64,000 bases of DNA from Sphingomonas koreensis (GTDB lineage Bacteria; Pseudomonadota; Alphaproteobacteria; Sphingomonadales; Sphingomonadaceae). Position 1 is the stretch's first letter, and each line of letters starts with the position of its first letter. Of the stretch, positions 18,442 through 31,603 are shown piece after piece. Under the pieces are notes generated by a model. That model saw nothing but the letters and a program-made list of their open reading frames with translations. It ran no database searches and was not told the DNA's origin. The stretch covers positions 1,244,501 through 1,308,500 of the forward strand of contig NZ_PGEN01000001.1 of assembly GCF_002797435.1 (NCBI RefSeq). The letters are read 5' to 3'. A program made the translations under genes and the position numbers.

Positions 18442-18464
18442 CTTCAAATCTCCATGTGGCCGGT

Positions 18465-18495
18465 CTCCCACGCCCAAGGGGCAAGGGCGTGGGAG
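18465..18495 (-). terminator. Stem-loop between czcA and the HupE-like gene
   Basis: A perfect 11-bp stem (CTCCCACGCCC at 18465-18475 with its complement at 18485-18495) encloses a 9-base loop. No T-run follows on the minus strand. It therefore looks more like an attenuating or mRNA-stabilising hairpin than a full terminator. Confidence 0.6.
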
Positions 18496-18505
18496 TGGCT
18501 GAGGC

Positions 18506-22934
<4,429 letters not shown>

Positions 22935-22935
<1 letters not shown>

Positions 22936-24173
22936 CAAAAATCCCCCTGTGCGAGTTCGGTAAAGCGGCCAGTCAGGCGGTCGAGTTCGACCCTGGCCTC
23001 GTGGTGGCGGCGCACGGCATCGACCATCCGCGCGCGCGCATTGGCGAGCGTCGTCTGCGCCGCCGAAACGTCGGTGTAGCTGAAGAAGCCGCGATTATAG
23101 CCGACGCGGACTTCCATCAGCGTGAGATCAGCGTTCGGAATCACCTGATCGCGGATTGCCTCGGCCTCGTGCGCGGTTTCCTCGACCTTCTCGACCAGCA
23201 GCGCGATGGCGCGTTCGCGGGTGAAGCGCTCAACAGCAAGATCAGCATCTACCCGGCGACGTTCGGCCTGCGCCTCGGCAATCCGCGCGTCGGACAGTCG
23301 CCGGCCACCCAGCGGCAGCGATACGCCGGCAACCAATGCGACATCGCCGGTGCCGATGAAACGCGGCCCCGCAGACAAGGTCGGATCACGCTTGGCATTG
23401 GCGGTTTGCAGATTGACCGTCGCGTCTGCGCGTGCGCCGCGCGCCGTATACACCGCGAGGTCGGCGGGCGACGGCGCGGACGGCCCGACCGGTTCTTCCT
23501 TGAACCTCAGAAAGTCGGCGGCGGGCACGCTCAGGTCGGCCGGCGTCCCGCCCCACATCGCGGTCAGCCGCTTGAACGCGGCATCTCGCGCATGCGTCGC
23601 AAGTTCCAGATCGACCTTCGCCTCAGACACGCTCGTCGTCGCGCGCATCCCGGCGAACAGCGGGTCTTTCGCGGAGGCAACGCGGCGCTTTACCTCGGCT
23701 TCGACCATGCGTGCGAGCGTAAGGCGCTGCTTCGCGATGCCGATCTGCGCCTCGGTCGCCTGCACCTCGACATAGAGGCGTTGGACCTGCGCGATGACGT
23801 CGAGCCGGGTGACGATTGCCTCGGCGCGTGTCACATCCATTTCGCGATCGGCGAGCGCAACGCGCGCCTCGCGTTTGCCGCCACGCTCGATCCGTTGGCT
23901 ATACATGCCGGTAATCTGGAACTGATCGTAAAGATTGCCGGTGGGGATGCCGAAGTTCTCGACTTGAACGTCGATGCTCGGCTGCGGGCGCAGACCGGCG
24001 GCAGTGCGTGCAGCGGTCTGTGCCTCGATCCGGGCGGCGGTGGAGGCGGTTTGCGGCGCGGCGGCGAGCGTGCGCCGGATCGCGTCCTCAACCGTCAGCG
24101 GCTGCGCTTGGGCAAGCGCCGCCGATGGCAGGCAGACGGCCACGACAAGCGCGGCCCTGAACGGGGAATACAT
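22935..24173 (-). CDS. czcC: CzcC-type outer-membrane efflux protein
   Basis: This 412-residue TolC-family outer-membrane factor has a signal peptide (FRAALVVAVCLPSAALAQAQ) and two outer-efflux repeats with long helices (for example AEAIVTRLDVIAQVQRLYVE). It forms the outer channel of the CzcCBA complex. The start is supported by GGAG seven bases before ATG 24173. It is the second gene of the operon, after a His-rich small gene, and overlaps czcB by one base. Confidence 0.9.
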
Positions 24174-24239
24174 TGAAAATCTCCTGATCCTGAACGGTCA
24201 ACGGCGCGCGCAATCAGGCGCACGCCAAGACGGCGAGGA

Positions 24240-24623
24240 TCAGGCTGAAGGCGGCTCGGGTAGCGGTTCGAGCGCAGCCGAACGCAGGCGTGCGTCGTCG
24301 CCCGGCAACATGCGGTCCCGGTCGAACGAGCGCGCGGTTAGGCTCACGCAGCTGCTCGGCACGCCATCAGTGGCGACGTGGGTGTGATGGCCCAGACCAT
24401 GCGTCGCCTTGCCGAAATCATCCGGCTTGGCGTTCGCGTCGTCGGCGCTCGCGAACTGCGAGTCGCCGCTTCCGTGATTCAACGCATGATCATCATGATG
24501 ATCCGCATCGACCATACGAACATGCTCATGCAGGGAACCATCGAGATGGGGCACAGCCGCGCTCATCGGCCCATGCGAGAACGCCAGGACGAGAATGAGC
24601 AAGGCTGACAGGATGCGCCCCAT
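24240..24623 (-). CDS. Small His-rich exported protein heading the czc operon
   Basis: This 127-residue product has a signal peptide (MGRILSALLILVLAFSHGPMSAA). The mature region is rich in His and Asp (HLDGSLHEHVRMVDADHHDDH, then HGLGHHTHV). Such proteins in efflux operons are thought to bind periplasmic metal. The chosen start at 24623 begins the signal peptide; another in-frame ATG at 24677 would add 18 residues, and neither has a clear ribosome site. It lies 66 bases before czcC. No specific family is recognised. Confidence 0.7.
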   Translation of the reverse strand: MGRILSALLILVLAFSHGPMSAAVPHLDGSLHEHVRMVDADHHDDHALNHGSGDSQFASADDANAKPDDFGKATHGLGHHTHVATDGVPSSCVSLTARSFDRDRMLPGDDARLRSAALEPLPEPPSA

Positions 24624-24797
24624 GTGGCGGTCGTTAGCAGGTCCGTTACCTAGCGGCAAGATGATACATAGTTTCATTATGCCGAGATCTGCGTATGACA
24701 GCTTTTGGGCTCGCCCGAACCTTGATCATGAATGGCGGCTATTAGGGCGCTTTGCTGCCGGTCGATCGGCCCCGGTGCTCAGATAGTCCTTTATGGG

Positions 24798-24825
24798 CTC
24801 GCAGAAACTCGCGCTTTTCTGCGAG
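24798..24825. terminator. Stem-loop upstream of the czc operon
   Basis: CTCGCAGAAA (24798-24807) and its perfect complement (24816-24825) enclose an 8-base loop. It sits in the roughly 370-base gap between the czc operon and the gene at 24992. That gap otherwise shows no convincing gene. It may be a terminator or a relic of a mobile end. Confidence 0.4.
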
Positions 24826-24991
24826 ATCCGGAGAATGGCGCCCATCAAGGACAAAGATGAACACGCCTGGCGATAGTGGATCGTGCCCGTGCGTTCAGCC
24901 TCGTCAAAGCCGACCGGCGACCATGTCCCGTGCAAAGTAGGAAACTCAATTTAAAGCAATCTACCTGCACGTGGATGTGGGGGAGCTACGA

Positions 24992-25489
24992 ATGATTTTT
25001 TACCACTACACCACACGCAGCGCCATAAGATCGATCCTCGAGCAAGGTCTGACGCAAGGCGAGGCGCCGCTTAGTCACACGCGCGTTGCACGCGCAATCA
25101 ACCTGACGACAGACCCTGACCCTTCCGGTCACGGACTCGACATGGGAGGACGCATAGTTACTGCGGAAGAATCTGCCTTGTTGGCGTCGAAGGGCTTCAT
25201 TGTCCCGCCCGGAACAGTTTATGCGAACAAGCGCGAGGCACGGATCAGGATAAAAATCCCATCATCAGATCCAAAACTTAAGCATTGGCGCTCATGGTCA
25301 CGCAAGCACTGCGAGCCGGGGTATCCAGATATCCTAGAGCAATCTGCAGGCGCGACTCCTCGCAAGGCTAGAACGTGGTGGCTCTATTTCGGCGTTGTTC
25401 CGCCAACATGCTTCGAAGGCATTGAGATACTCGTGCCTGAAGCATCTAGCCTCTCCTATTCACGAGGCCGGGATTTTGGGCTGTTCTGA
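24992..25489 (+). CDS. Unknown protein with HYT motif, possible ADP-ribosyltransferase fold
   Basis: The 165-residue protein begins MIFYHYTTRSAIRSILEQGL, then INLTTDPDPSGHG. An H-Y-T strand followed by a helix with IL.xGL is characteristic of several ADP-ribosyltransferase-superfamily proteins (DarT/DUF4433-like, RNA phosphotransferase-like). The match is motif-level only, and no catalytic Glu can be assigned with confidence. GGGGGAG precedes ATG 24992; a GTG seven codons upstream is rejected. Composition looks less GC-rich than neighbours. No antitoxin-like partner gene is visible next to it. Confidence 0.65.
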   Translation: MIFYHYTTRSAIRSILEQGLTQGEAPLSHTRVARAINLTTDPDPSGHGLDMGGRIVTAEESALLASKGFIVPPGTVYANKREARIRIKIPSSDPKLKHWRSWSRKHCEPGYPDILEQSAGATPRKARTWWLYFGVVPPTCFEGIEILVPEASSLSYSRGRDFGLF

Positions 25490-25532
25490 TTGTGTTCAGC
25501 CGATAGCGGTTTGACCTGGGCGAGCGCCATCG

Positions 25533-27097
25533 GCGGTGTTTTTCACCGTGTCAGGAGCGATGGGCTTTTCAGGGTTGAAGGACGAGGGCTCGGGGTCTGG
25601 GCGGCGCTGCCGCGCTGGCTATGTAGGAGTTGGCCGGAAGCTGGTGGCGATGTCTTTGAACACGCTGGCATCCGGGCAGGCTGAAGCGAAGGCAATGCGG
25701 ATACGCGAGGCGCTTTCGATGACGCGGGCAGCGACCTTGAGCAGCCGCAGGCGCAGGGTCGCGAACTCGGCAGCGGCCAGCGCGGTGGCCTTGGGAATGG
25801 CCTGCTGGATGCGCCACATCAGCCAGTAGGCGGCGGTGTGCAGAATGAGGCGCATCTGGTTGGCATTGGCTGAGCGGCACGAAGTGCGATCGCTGGCGAG
25901 CTGCGACTTGTGGCGCTTGATCAGGTTCTCGGCCTGGCCGCGCGCGCAGTAGAGCGTGTCGTAGATATGCTCGGCCGATCCGTCCTGAAGCGAGGTAACG
26001 ACATAGCGGATGTCCATACCCAGCGTGCTGGCCTCGATCCGGGCGACGACGCGGCGCCGACACTTCCAGCTTTTGGCGCCGTAGCGGGTCTCGGCATAGT
26101 TGCGCAGGACGGGGTATTGGCGCTGAGCGCGCTTGACCGCGCAGGCATCGGCGGCCGCGACGATGACCGGATCGGCACGCAGCGCGGCGTTGGTTGGCAA
26201 GCCGAACACGTAATCGACGCGGTGCGCCTCGCAGAACGCCATGACCTCGGGCCGCCCATAGTGCCCGTCACCACGGATGGTGATGTGGGTATCGGGCCAG
26301 TGCCGGCGGATATGGCGCACCAGGCGCCGGATGTGGCCGGCAGCTTCGGCGCCCGACGGCGTCTTGCCGGTCCGCAGCAGCATCGCCACCGGGCGGCCGG
26401 TCGCAGTGTCGTAGACGTGGATCGGCAGGAAGCAGCGCTCACCGTGATGACCATTCCAGAACGACAACTGCTGGTAGCCGTGGACGACATCGCAGGTATC
26501 ATCGATGTCCAGCGTCACCGCCGCCGGCGGGGCGGGATAGCTGGCGCAGTAGATGTCGATCATCGCACCCATCATCCTGGCCAACTCACGCGTGGTCGGT
26601 GCATTCTCCCACCTGCTCATCGTCGGTTGGCTCGCAAGCCCGGCACCTGATCCCGGCAACTTGCCCAGCGCCAGGCGGAAGCCTGGATCGTCGCGCAGGG
26701 CATCGAGATCATCGGCATCCTCATAGCCGCAGGCGATCGCGAACGTGCGGGCACGCAGGATGTCATCGAGGCGATGGATCACCCGCGCAGGATCGCGCGG
26801 GTCGGCAATGCAAGCCGCAAGCCGACGGCAGATCCCCATCGCGCGCTCGGCCTGCGCCAGCAGCAGCACACCGCCATCCGAGGTCAGCCGGCCACCGTCG
26901 AACGCGGCTGTGAGCTTTTTGCCGCCAATGGCTGGAAACGAAAATCCAAGCGCGTTATCCTCGCTCTCGGCGGGTGTGGCCTGTGGCATTTTTTGCCTCG
27001 CTGCAGGACTGGTCTAGACACCCATTTTCCTACTGCAAAGCAAACGCTTACGCCACTCCCGCCAACCCTTCACCCCCACCGCGGTGAATAATTCAGG
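25533..27097. mobile_element. IS1380-family insertion sequence (ends approximate)
   Basis: The element is defined by its transposase at 25619-26989. Imperfect inverted sequences that share TTCACCG lie near 25533-25548 and 27082-27097 and are the best candidate ends. No target duplication is evident, so the borders are approximate. Confidence 0.6.
25619..26989 (-). CDS. IS1380-family DDE transposase
   Basis: The 456-residue transposase is of typical IS1380 type. It has an N-terminal GGRLTSDGGVLLLAQAERAMG motif, first catalytic Asp region VTLDIDDTCDVVHG, second region ITIRGDGHYGRPEVM, and a C-terminal ARGQAENLIKRHK with the expected Glu. It looks full length. GAGGC precedes ATG 26989. It separates the HYT-motif gene from the mobilisation module. 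Confidence 0.92.
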   Translation of the reverse strand: MPQATPAESEDNALGFSFPAIGGKKLTAAFDGGRLTSDGGVLLLAQAERAMGICRRLAACIADPRDPARVIHRLDDILRARTFAIACGYEDADDLDALRDDPGFRLALGKLPGSGAGLASQPTMSRWENAPTTRELARMMGAMIDIYCASYPAPPAAVTLDIDDTCDVVHGYQQLSFWNGHHGERCFLPIHVYDTATGRPVAMLLRTGKTPSGAEAAGHIRRLVRHIRRHWPDTHITIRGDGHYGRPEVMAFCEAHRVDYVFGLPTNAALRADPVIVAAADACAVKRAQRQYPVLRNYAETRYGAKSWKCRRRVVARIEASTLGMDIRYVVTSLQDGSAEHIYDTLYCARGQAENLIKRHKSQLASDRTSCRSANANQMRLILHTAAYWLMWRIQQAIPKATALAAAEFATLRLRLLKVAARVIESASRIRIAFASACPDASVFKDIATSFRPTPT

Positions 27098-27657
27098 CTA
27101 GTTCAAGCGAGGGAACCGAGCGCAAAACTGCCGGCATAGCTTTCCAATTTGGCCCCCGATAACTTGGCTATCGCTATTGCCCGAAGCTGAGGTGGTGGGT
27201 CAGCTTTGGCAGTGCGCGCTATCTCAAGCTGTCCGACTGCATCCCGCCCAGTTCCTGAAGTTGTGGGTCTCTCACCAGCCGCGCCGAATCCCGCCGGTCC
27301 GCTTCCGCGGATTGCGCCTACAGCGGCCGTGCCGGTTCAGCAGATGTCTTCCTCTTGAACCAAGCTCGCTGGCCCGAGCCGGTCGGACTAAGTCGCGCCA
27401 GCTTGCCGCTCGGCAGTATTCGCTTCGAAGTGTCAACGCTTTCGGAAATTGTCTCTAAAATTTTTGGATCTGCTAAGCTGAGCGTGCTTCAGGCGTTCTT
27501 GCTCAGTCTTCCTAAGGCTATCAATCCGGTTATCAACAGGCGTTATTATCTCTGGGAATAAATTCCTCTTCGTCATATCAGTCTCCTGGTATCAATTGCT
27601 CTGCTCCAATTACCGTTCGCGTGCTTGCAACAATAGCTAACCCACGAGGAGGAAGCC
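27098..27657. other. Intergenic stretch without a supported gene
   Basis: About 560 bases between the IS1380 element and a small ORF. Short open frames occur but lack ribosome sites and recognisable sequence. Nothing else is seen. Confidence 0.5.
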
Positions 27658-27801
27658 ATGACGCAACAAAAGCACGATGAAGATCAAGCGGTGGAAGCCA
27701 TCCGCGATCTCGGCGATGGATTGCCTCGGCACGCCAAGATTTCTGAGCGGCGCCTAGCCGAGGAAAAGCTGCTTCGCCGCTTTTCGAAGAAGAGAAATTA
27801 A
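27658..27801 (+). CDS. Small charged protein of 47 residues
   Basis: ATG 27658 is preceded by a near-ideal ribosome site (GAGGAGGAAGCC). The frame encodes MTQQKHDEDQAVEAIRDLGD and onward to the end FSKKRN, rich in acidic then basic residues and predicted helical. It lies about 100 bases before the ParB-like gene on the same strand and may be the first gene of that unit. I do not recognise it. Confidence 0.55.
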   Translation: MTQQKHDEDQAVEAIRDLGDGLPRHAKISERRLAEEKLLRRFSKKRN

Positions 27802-27899
27802 GCTTCCAGGCAAACGCCGGCACGACGCTGGCGCTTGCTATGCTCCAATCGGCTCGGCTGTGCTGCCTAGTGGAGCGGTCCTCAACACGGAGGACCAAC

Positions 27900-28937
27900 A
27901 TGACCTACCATGATCTGACCCGCTTCAAAGAAGCGAAAGTCATTCAGATCGACCCCGCGCATTGCACACCGCACCCTGCCAATCGCCGCGATCTTGCGCA
28001 CGCTGCGGAACACATTGAAGGCCTCAAGGCATCGATTTTGGCATCGGGCCAGTTGGTGCCTGCGATCCTGCTCGCGGTCCCTGAACCCGATAAGCTGTAC
28101 ACCATCTTCGGCGCGTGCCGTGCCGCAGCCATTCATCAGCTGCGTCTTGAGGGCCACGACGTGCACCTTTCTGCGATTCTGATGGAAGGCGAGCTCGTGC
28201 TCGGCGATCTGATGATCGCAGCCGAACAGACCCGTACGCGGGATTGGTCGCAGTGGGAACGCGCCGAGCTGTTCGACCGGCTCGCGGCCGACATGTCGAA
28301 CAGTGAAATCGCGCGCCAGCTGGAACTCAACAAAAGCACGGTTGGCCGAACGCGGAACGTCACCGCGCTTCCGAGACCATTCTTGGAACTCGTCGCCGAT
28401 CGGCACGCGATCGAAGCGGAGCCCGCTCGCCTGTTCAACAAGGCATGGGCGTCGCCGCAGCGCATGATCCTCGCGAGGCACCTCGCCGAGTTGCTGGTCC
28501 GGGGCGAGAAGATCGCAGCAGCGGCCTTGTTTGAAAGCTGCATCGAGGCTCTTGCTCTGTCGGGCGAGGAGGTCGCGGCTGAACCCGGCGTGGTTGCCGA
28601 CGGCACCGCCGATGCAGTGGGTGCCGCGCTCGCCGCCCTGCAGACGGTCGTCCGCGAACAGCTGGGCGACGAAGACGACGACAACGATGATATCGATCGG
28701 CATGACGGTAACGTTGATGCCGATGTGCGCCGTGCGTCGCGCGTCGAGCGCAAGCTCGAAGCCGGTCCGCGCATCGTCGATATCGTGCTCGAAGATGAGG
28801 AAGGCGAGATCATCGGCGAAGCCAAACGCACGACTACCGGTGCGCTGATCATCACGGTCGAGGCGGTGGACCAGTTTCCGGTCGATGCCGTTGGCGCCGC
28901 CATCACTGCGGCGCTGGTACGCCTGTTCGTCAACTGA
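27900..28937 (+). CDS. ParB/RepB-like partition protein
   Basis: This 345-residue protein has a ParB N-terminal domain (VIQIDPAHCTPHPANRRDL, IEGLKASILASGQLVPAIL) with a variant GACRAAA where GERR is usual. A helix-turn-helix follows (residues 133-153, SNSEIARQLELNKSTVGR), then an acidic linker and a C-terminal domain. ATG 27900 follows GGAGG by six bases; a longer frame to 27840 lacks a site. No parA neighbour is present. It sits directly before a relaxase gene, suggesting a role in plasmid or integrative-element maintenance or regulation. Confidence 0.82.
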   Translation: MTYHDLTRFKEAKVIQIDPAHCTPHPANRRDLAHAAEHIEGLKASILASGQLVPAILLAVPEPDKLYTIFGACRAAAIHQLRLEGHDVHLSAILMEGELVLGDLMIAAEQTRTRDWSQWERAELFDRLAADMSNSEIARQLELNKSTVGRTRNVTALPRPFLELVADRHAIEAEPARLFNKAWASPQRMILARHLAELLVRGEKIAAAALFESCIEALALSGEEVAAEPGVVADGTADAVGAALAALQTVVREQLGDEDDDNDDIDRHDGNVDADVRRASRVERKLEAGPRIVDIVLEDEEGEIIGEAKRTTTGALIITVEAVDQFPVDAVGAAITAALVRLFVN

Positions 28938-28944
28938 TCGGCGG

Positions 28945-28964
28945 GGGTTGCGGGCGCAACCCCA
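28945..28964 (+). terminator. Terminator-like hairpin after parB
   Basis: A perfect 8-bp GC-rich stem (GGGGTTGC/GCAACCCC) with a GGGC loop is followed by ATTTTC, five bases after the ParB-like stop codon. This is a plausible intrinsic terminator. Confidence 0.6.
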
Positions 28965-28965
28965 T

Positions 28966-29099
28966 TTTCGTGTCCGATTGGCACGAAACCCCTTCAACAC
29001 CAGAGATTAGAGCGAGAGGTAGAGGGTTAAGTGTGGGCCGCGCGATAACGTATTTGTGATCTGGCGATTGCCGATCTCAAATGCTTCGGGCCCACACTT
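28966..29099. other. Structured region upstream of the relaxase, candidate oriT
   Basis: Several inverted repeats occur in 134 bases. TTTCGTG/CACGAAA lies at 28967-28973 and 28982-28988. A perfect 11-bp pair AAGTGTGGGCC/GGCCCACACTT lies at 29029-29039 and 29089-29099. Nested inside is an imperfect stem with ATTTG/CAAAT, GATC/GATC and GGC/GCC around a GATT loop, centred near 29066. Nested hairpins immediately before a relaxase gene are the usual setting of a transfer origin. A leader RNA controlling the relaxase is the alternative. Confidence 0.5.
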
Positions 29100-29128
29100 C
29101 TCTTGCTTCGCGCGGGACAGGATGCAGC

Positions 29129-30940
29129 ATGGGAAAGCCTCGATGGTATTCAAAAGGCCGCGAGGTATCGTCGGCCGACATCGCATTCGCGCTCGCTGAA
29201 AAACGGGCGGAGAAGAAAAAGCGCGCCAGGGTGTTGCGCGAGCAGATGCAGGCGCGCTTCAAGGCCGAGGCGGATCACCGCAAGGTCGGCGCCGCCATCC
29301 GTCGCGCAGTGCGCGAACAGGAGCGGCAGTTTCGAAAGACCATCCGTGCGGCTGTCCAGCCGTTGCCCGGTCGCGACTCGAAGAGCCGCGACCGGCAGTT
29401 CGAGGCGTTGCTGGGGCTGACCTTTACGCGTGCTTCGGTGAAGCGCGGCGACGGGCTGAGCAGCTTCCACTTCAAGGTCCGTTCGCGCGGATTCGGCGAG
29501 CGTCGCCAGAACCGCGCCCATATCTTCCGTGCTGGCGAAACCGTGAAATGCTTGCGCTACATTGTCCGCGCGGCCGCGCGCGAAATCCCGGAAGGCGGCC
29601 TCGTCAGCAATATTAGCGACGACCCGGAGTTGCTCGCCGGATTCTTCCAAGCGATCGAGGATTTCGAACGCAACGACCGCTCGAACGCGATGGTCTATAT
29701 GTCGGCCGTCATCAGCCTGCCTCACGAACTTACCTCGTCCGAGCGCGAACAGGTGCTGCGCGACATTTGCGCCATCCTTGCCCGTCACGATCTCGGTCAC
29801 GTCGGCGTGCTGCATGCACCGGACGCCGAGGGCGACCAGCGTAACTTCCATGCACATCTGCTCTTCTCGATGCGTCCGATCGAGGTGCGTGGTATGGGTG
29901 CCTTCGCCTTCTCGGCCGAAAAACATAGTGATCTCAACGATGCCAGCTTCATCGGCCAGATGCGCGAGGAGATCGCGGCGATCCTCAATCGCTCGATGGC
30001 CAGTGCGGGTCATTCACGGCGTTTCACGCACCTGAGCAAAGCCGCGCGTGGCCTGCCGGCAATGACGAAAGCGGAAGGTAAATCGGGTCCGGGCAAGAAG
30101 GCATTCGAACGCAAGAAACGCGATCTCGCGCTCATGCGCGCCGAGCGCGATTACATGGCCAGCCTGCGATCCGAATTCGCGCGGTTGCTTGCCCTGACCG
30201 GACGCATCGCATCGTGGCCTGTGCGAGACTTCGTGCAGGAGGCCAACCATCTCGCGCGCAAGGAACGAGTTCGGATTGATCGACAGGTCCCGAGCCGCTC
30301 GGTAGCCAGCATCGCAAAGGGACCTCGCGCCCCGTCGGATGGGTTGCCAACCTACCCGTACGTGATGCCTGATCATCGCCAAGATCCCGCCCGCATGCAG
30401 ACGATCTCCGATCTTGTGGCTCGCTTGGGTGCTGAGCGCCATCTGCCACTCATCCAAGGCGACCCAAGTGTGGATGGGGGCGCCCCCCGTTACAGGTTGG
30501 AACCACTGGATCGGTTCGATCGCCGAAGCGACCTGTTCAACGCGGTCGCACCTTTTGAGGATGACGACCAAATTCAGACCGCATTTGCCGCCGCCCGGCG
30601 CCAGTCTATCGATACCGCCGAGACGATGATCACCCGGGGTCGCAATACGCCGCTCGCGCCGGATCAAGATCTGTTCATGAAGGACTTTGGGGCGCGAGAC
30701 GAGTATTTGCAACGCGCAATTGCATTGATGCTTCAAGATGCCGACTTCGTTGCGATGATCGAGCGTGTGCGGCTGTTCTGGACCGAGTGGCGGGCACGCG
30801 AGCGCCGCCAGAAGGCCGAACTGACGTCACTGCCTGTGAGCAGCGTCATGGAACCGCCAACCGAAGCCATGGAATGCCAGGTGTTGCGCCCGCAACACCA
30901 TGAATATCCGACCAAACGCCCGGACGGCGCCGAACGTTAG
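29129..30940 (+). CDS. MobA/MobL-type relaxase (divergent)
   Basis: The 603-residue protein resembles MobA/MobL relaxases, which nick oriT and pilot DNA in conjugative mobilisation. The order is: basic N-terminal helical region (1-75); SFHFKVRSRG (112-121) and HIFRAGETV, replacing the usual SxxxxAAYRSG; ERNDRSNAMVYMSAVISLPHEL; and the histidine motif RNFHAHLLFSMRP with His241 and His243. The N-terminal extension of about 110 residues ahead of the relaxase domain is unusual. The C-terminal half is uncharacterised. ACAGGA precedes ATG 29129. It follows the structured oriT-like region. Confidence 0.75.
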   Translation: MGKPRWYSKGREVSSADIAFALAEKRAEKKKRARVLREQMQARFKAEADHRKVGAAIRRAVREQERQFRKTIRAAVQPLPGRDSKSRDRQFEALLGLTFTRASVKRGDGLSSFHFKVRSRGFGERRQNRAHIFRAGETVKCLRYIVRAAAREIPEGGLVSNISDDPELLAGFFQAIEDFERNDRSNAMVYMSAVISLPHELTSSEREQVLRDICAILARHDLGHVGVLHAPDAEGDQRNFHAHLLFSMRPIEVRGMGAFAFSAEKHSDLNDASFIGQMREEIAAILNRSMASAGHSRRFTHLSKAARGLPAMTKAEGKSGPGKKAFERKKRDLALMRAERDYMASLRSEFARLLALTGRIASWPVRDFVQEANHLARKERVRIDRQVPSRSVASIAKGPRAPSDGLPTYPYVMPDHRQDPARMQTISDLVARLGAERHLPLIQGDPSVDGGAPRYRLEPLDRFDRRSDLFNAVAPFEDDDQIQTAFAAARRQSIDTAETMITRGRNTPLAPDQDLFMKDFGARDEYLQRAIALMLQDADFVAMIERVRLFWTEWRARERRQKAELTSLPVSSVMEPPTEAMECQVLRPQHHEYPTKRPDGAER

Positions 30941-31079
30941 GGCCGTGCCGGCGCGCTACGGCGCCACGATCATGGATCGAAGGGAATTGGGAATTGCCTG
31001 CGGCTGTGCCGAAAGGTGAAATTTTTCCTGCCCTCCTCCTCGTCTGCAGTCGACGGCGAAAGGGCCAAATGAGAACCAC

Positions 31080-31601
31080 ATGAATCAGAATTATGCCCAA
31101 CGGCTGTCCGAAGCCGAAGTGATCGGAGCGAGCCTTGCTCTCGTGAAGCACGCGGGATGGACCATCCAGAAGAACGCGCAGGTATCGTTAGCCCCCAGCT
31201 TCTGGAATTACCTTTACCTTCCCGAACCCGAGCTGCTGCTGGTGCCCAGCATCAATGCGAGCGTCGGCGCACGATTCCCCGTTACGCGAGCCGTGCAGGA
31301 GGCCCGCAGTGACGCGATGGTGATCACCATCCGCAAGAGCCGTGATGGCGAGCGACAGGCTTCCGCTGACCTTGCAATCTGGTCGTCGCGCCAGGTGCTT
31401 TGGTTTGGGCCGTTCCTTCCGTGGCTTGGCGAAGGAGATGACCTGTGGCTCATTCCCGATGTTGCATCGCTCCTCGCGCCTTCGTTTCGGCTGGGAGGCG
31501 GTCGGCTCAACGCGGTCCCGCGGCCCTATCATGATGAGGGCGACCGTCGGCGCGGGCTAGCCGAAGCGCGTCTGCTCATCGACACTGCGGTGGAGGGCTG
31601 A
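31080..31601 (+). CDS. Unknown protein of the mobilisation module
   Basis: The 173-residue protein has no recognised family. It is mixed alpha/beta with Trp-rich segments (FWNYLYLPEPELLLVP, LWFGPFLPWLGEGDDLW), no signal peptide and no membrane helix. It lies 139 bases after the relaxase gene and two bases before the next gene. Co-transcription with the relaxase suggests an accessory transfer or maintenance role, by context only. Confidence 0.68.
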   Translation: MNQNYAQRLSEAEVIGASLALVKHAGWTIQKNAQVSLAPSFWNYLYLPEPELLLVPSINASVGARFPVTRAVQEARSDAMVITIRKSRDGERQASADLAIWSSRQVLWFGPFLPWLGEGDDLWLIPDVASLLAPSFRLGGGRLNAVPRPYHDEGDRRRGLAEARLLIDTAVEG

Positions 31602-31603
31602 CG

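Noticed and set aside
27177..27561. Short plus-strand frames after the IS1380 element
   Set aside because: No ribosome site, no recognisable sequence and Arg/Leu/Ser composition typical of chance frames.
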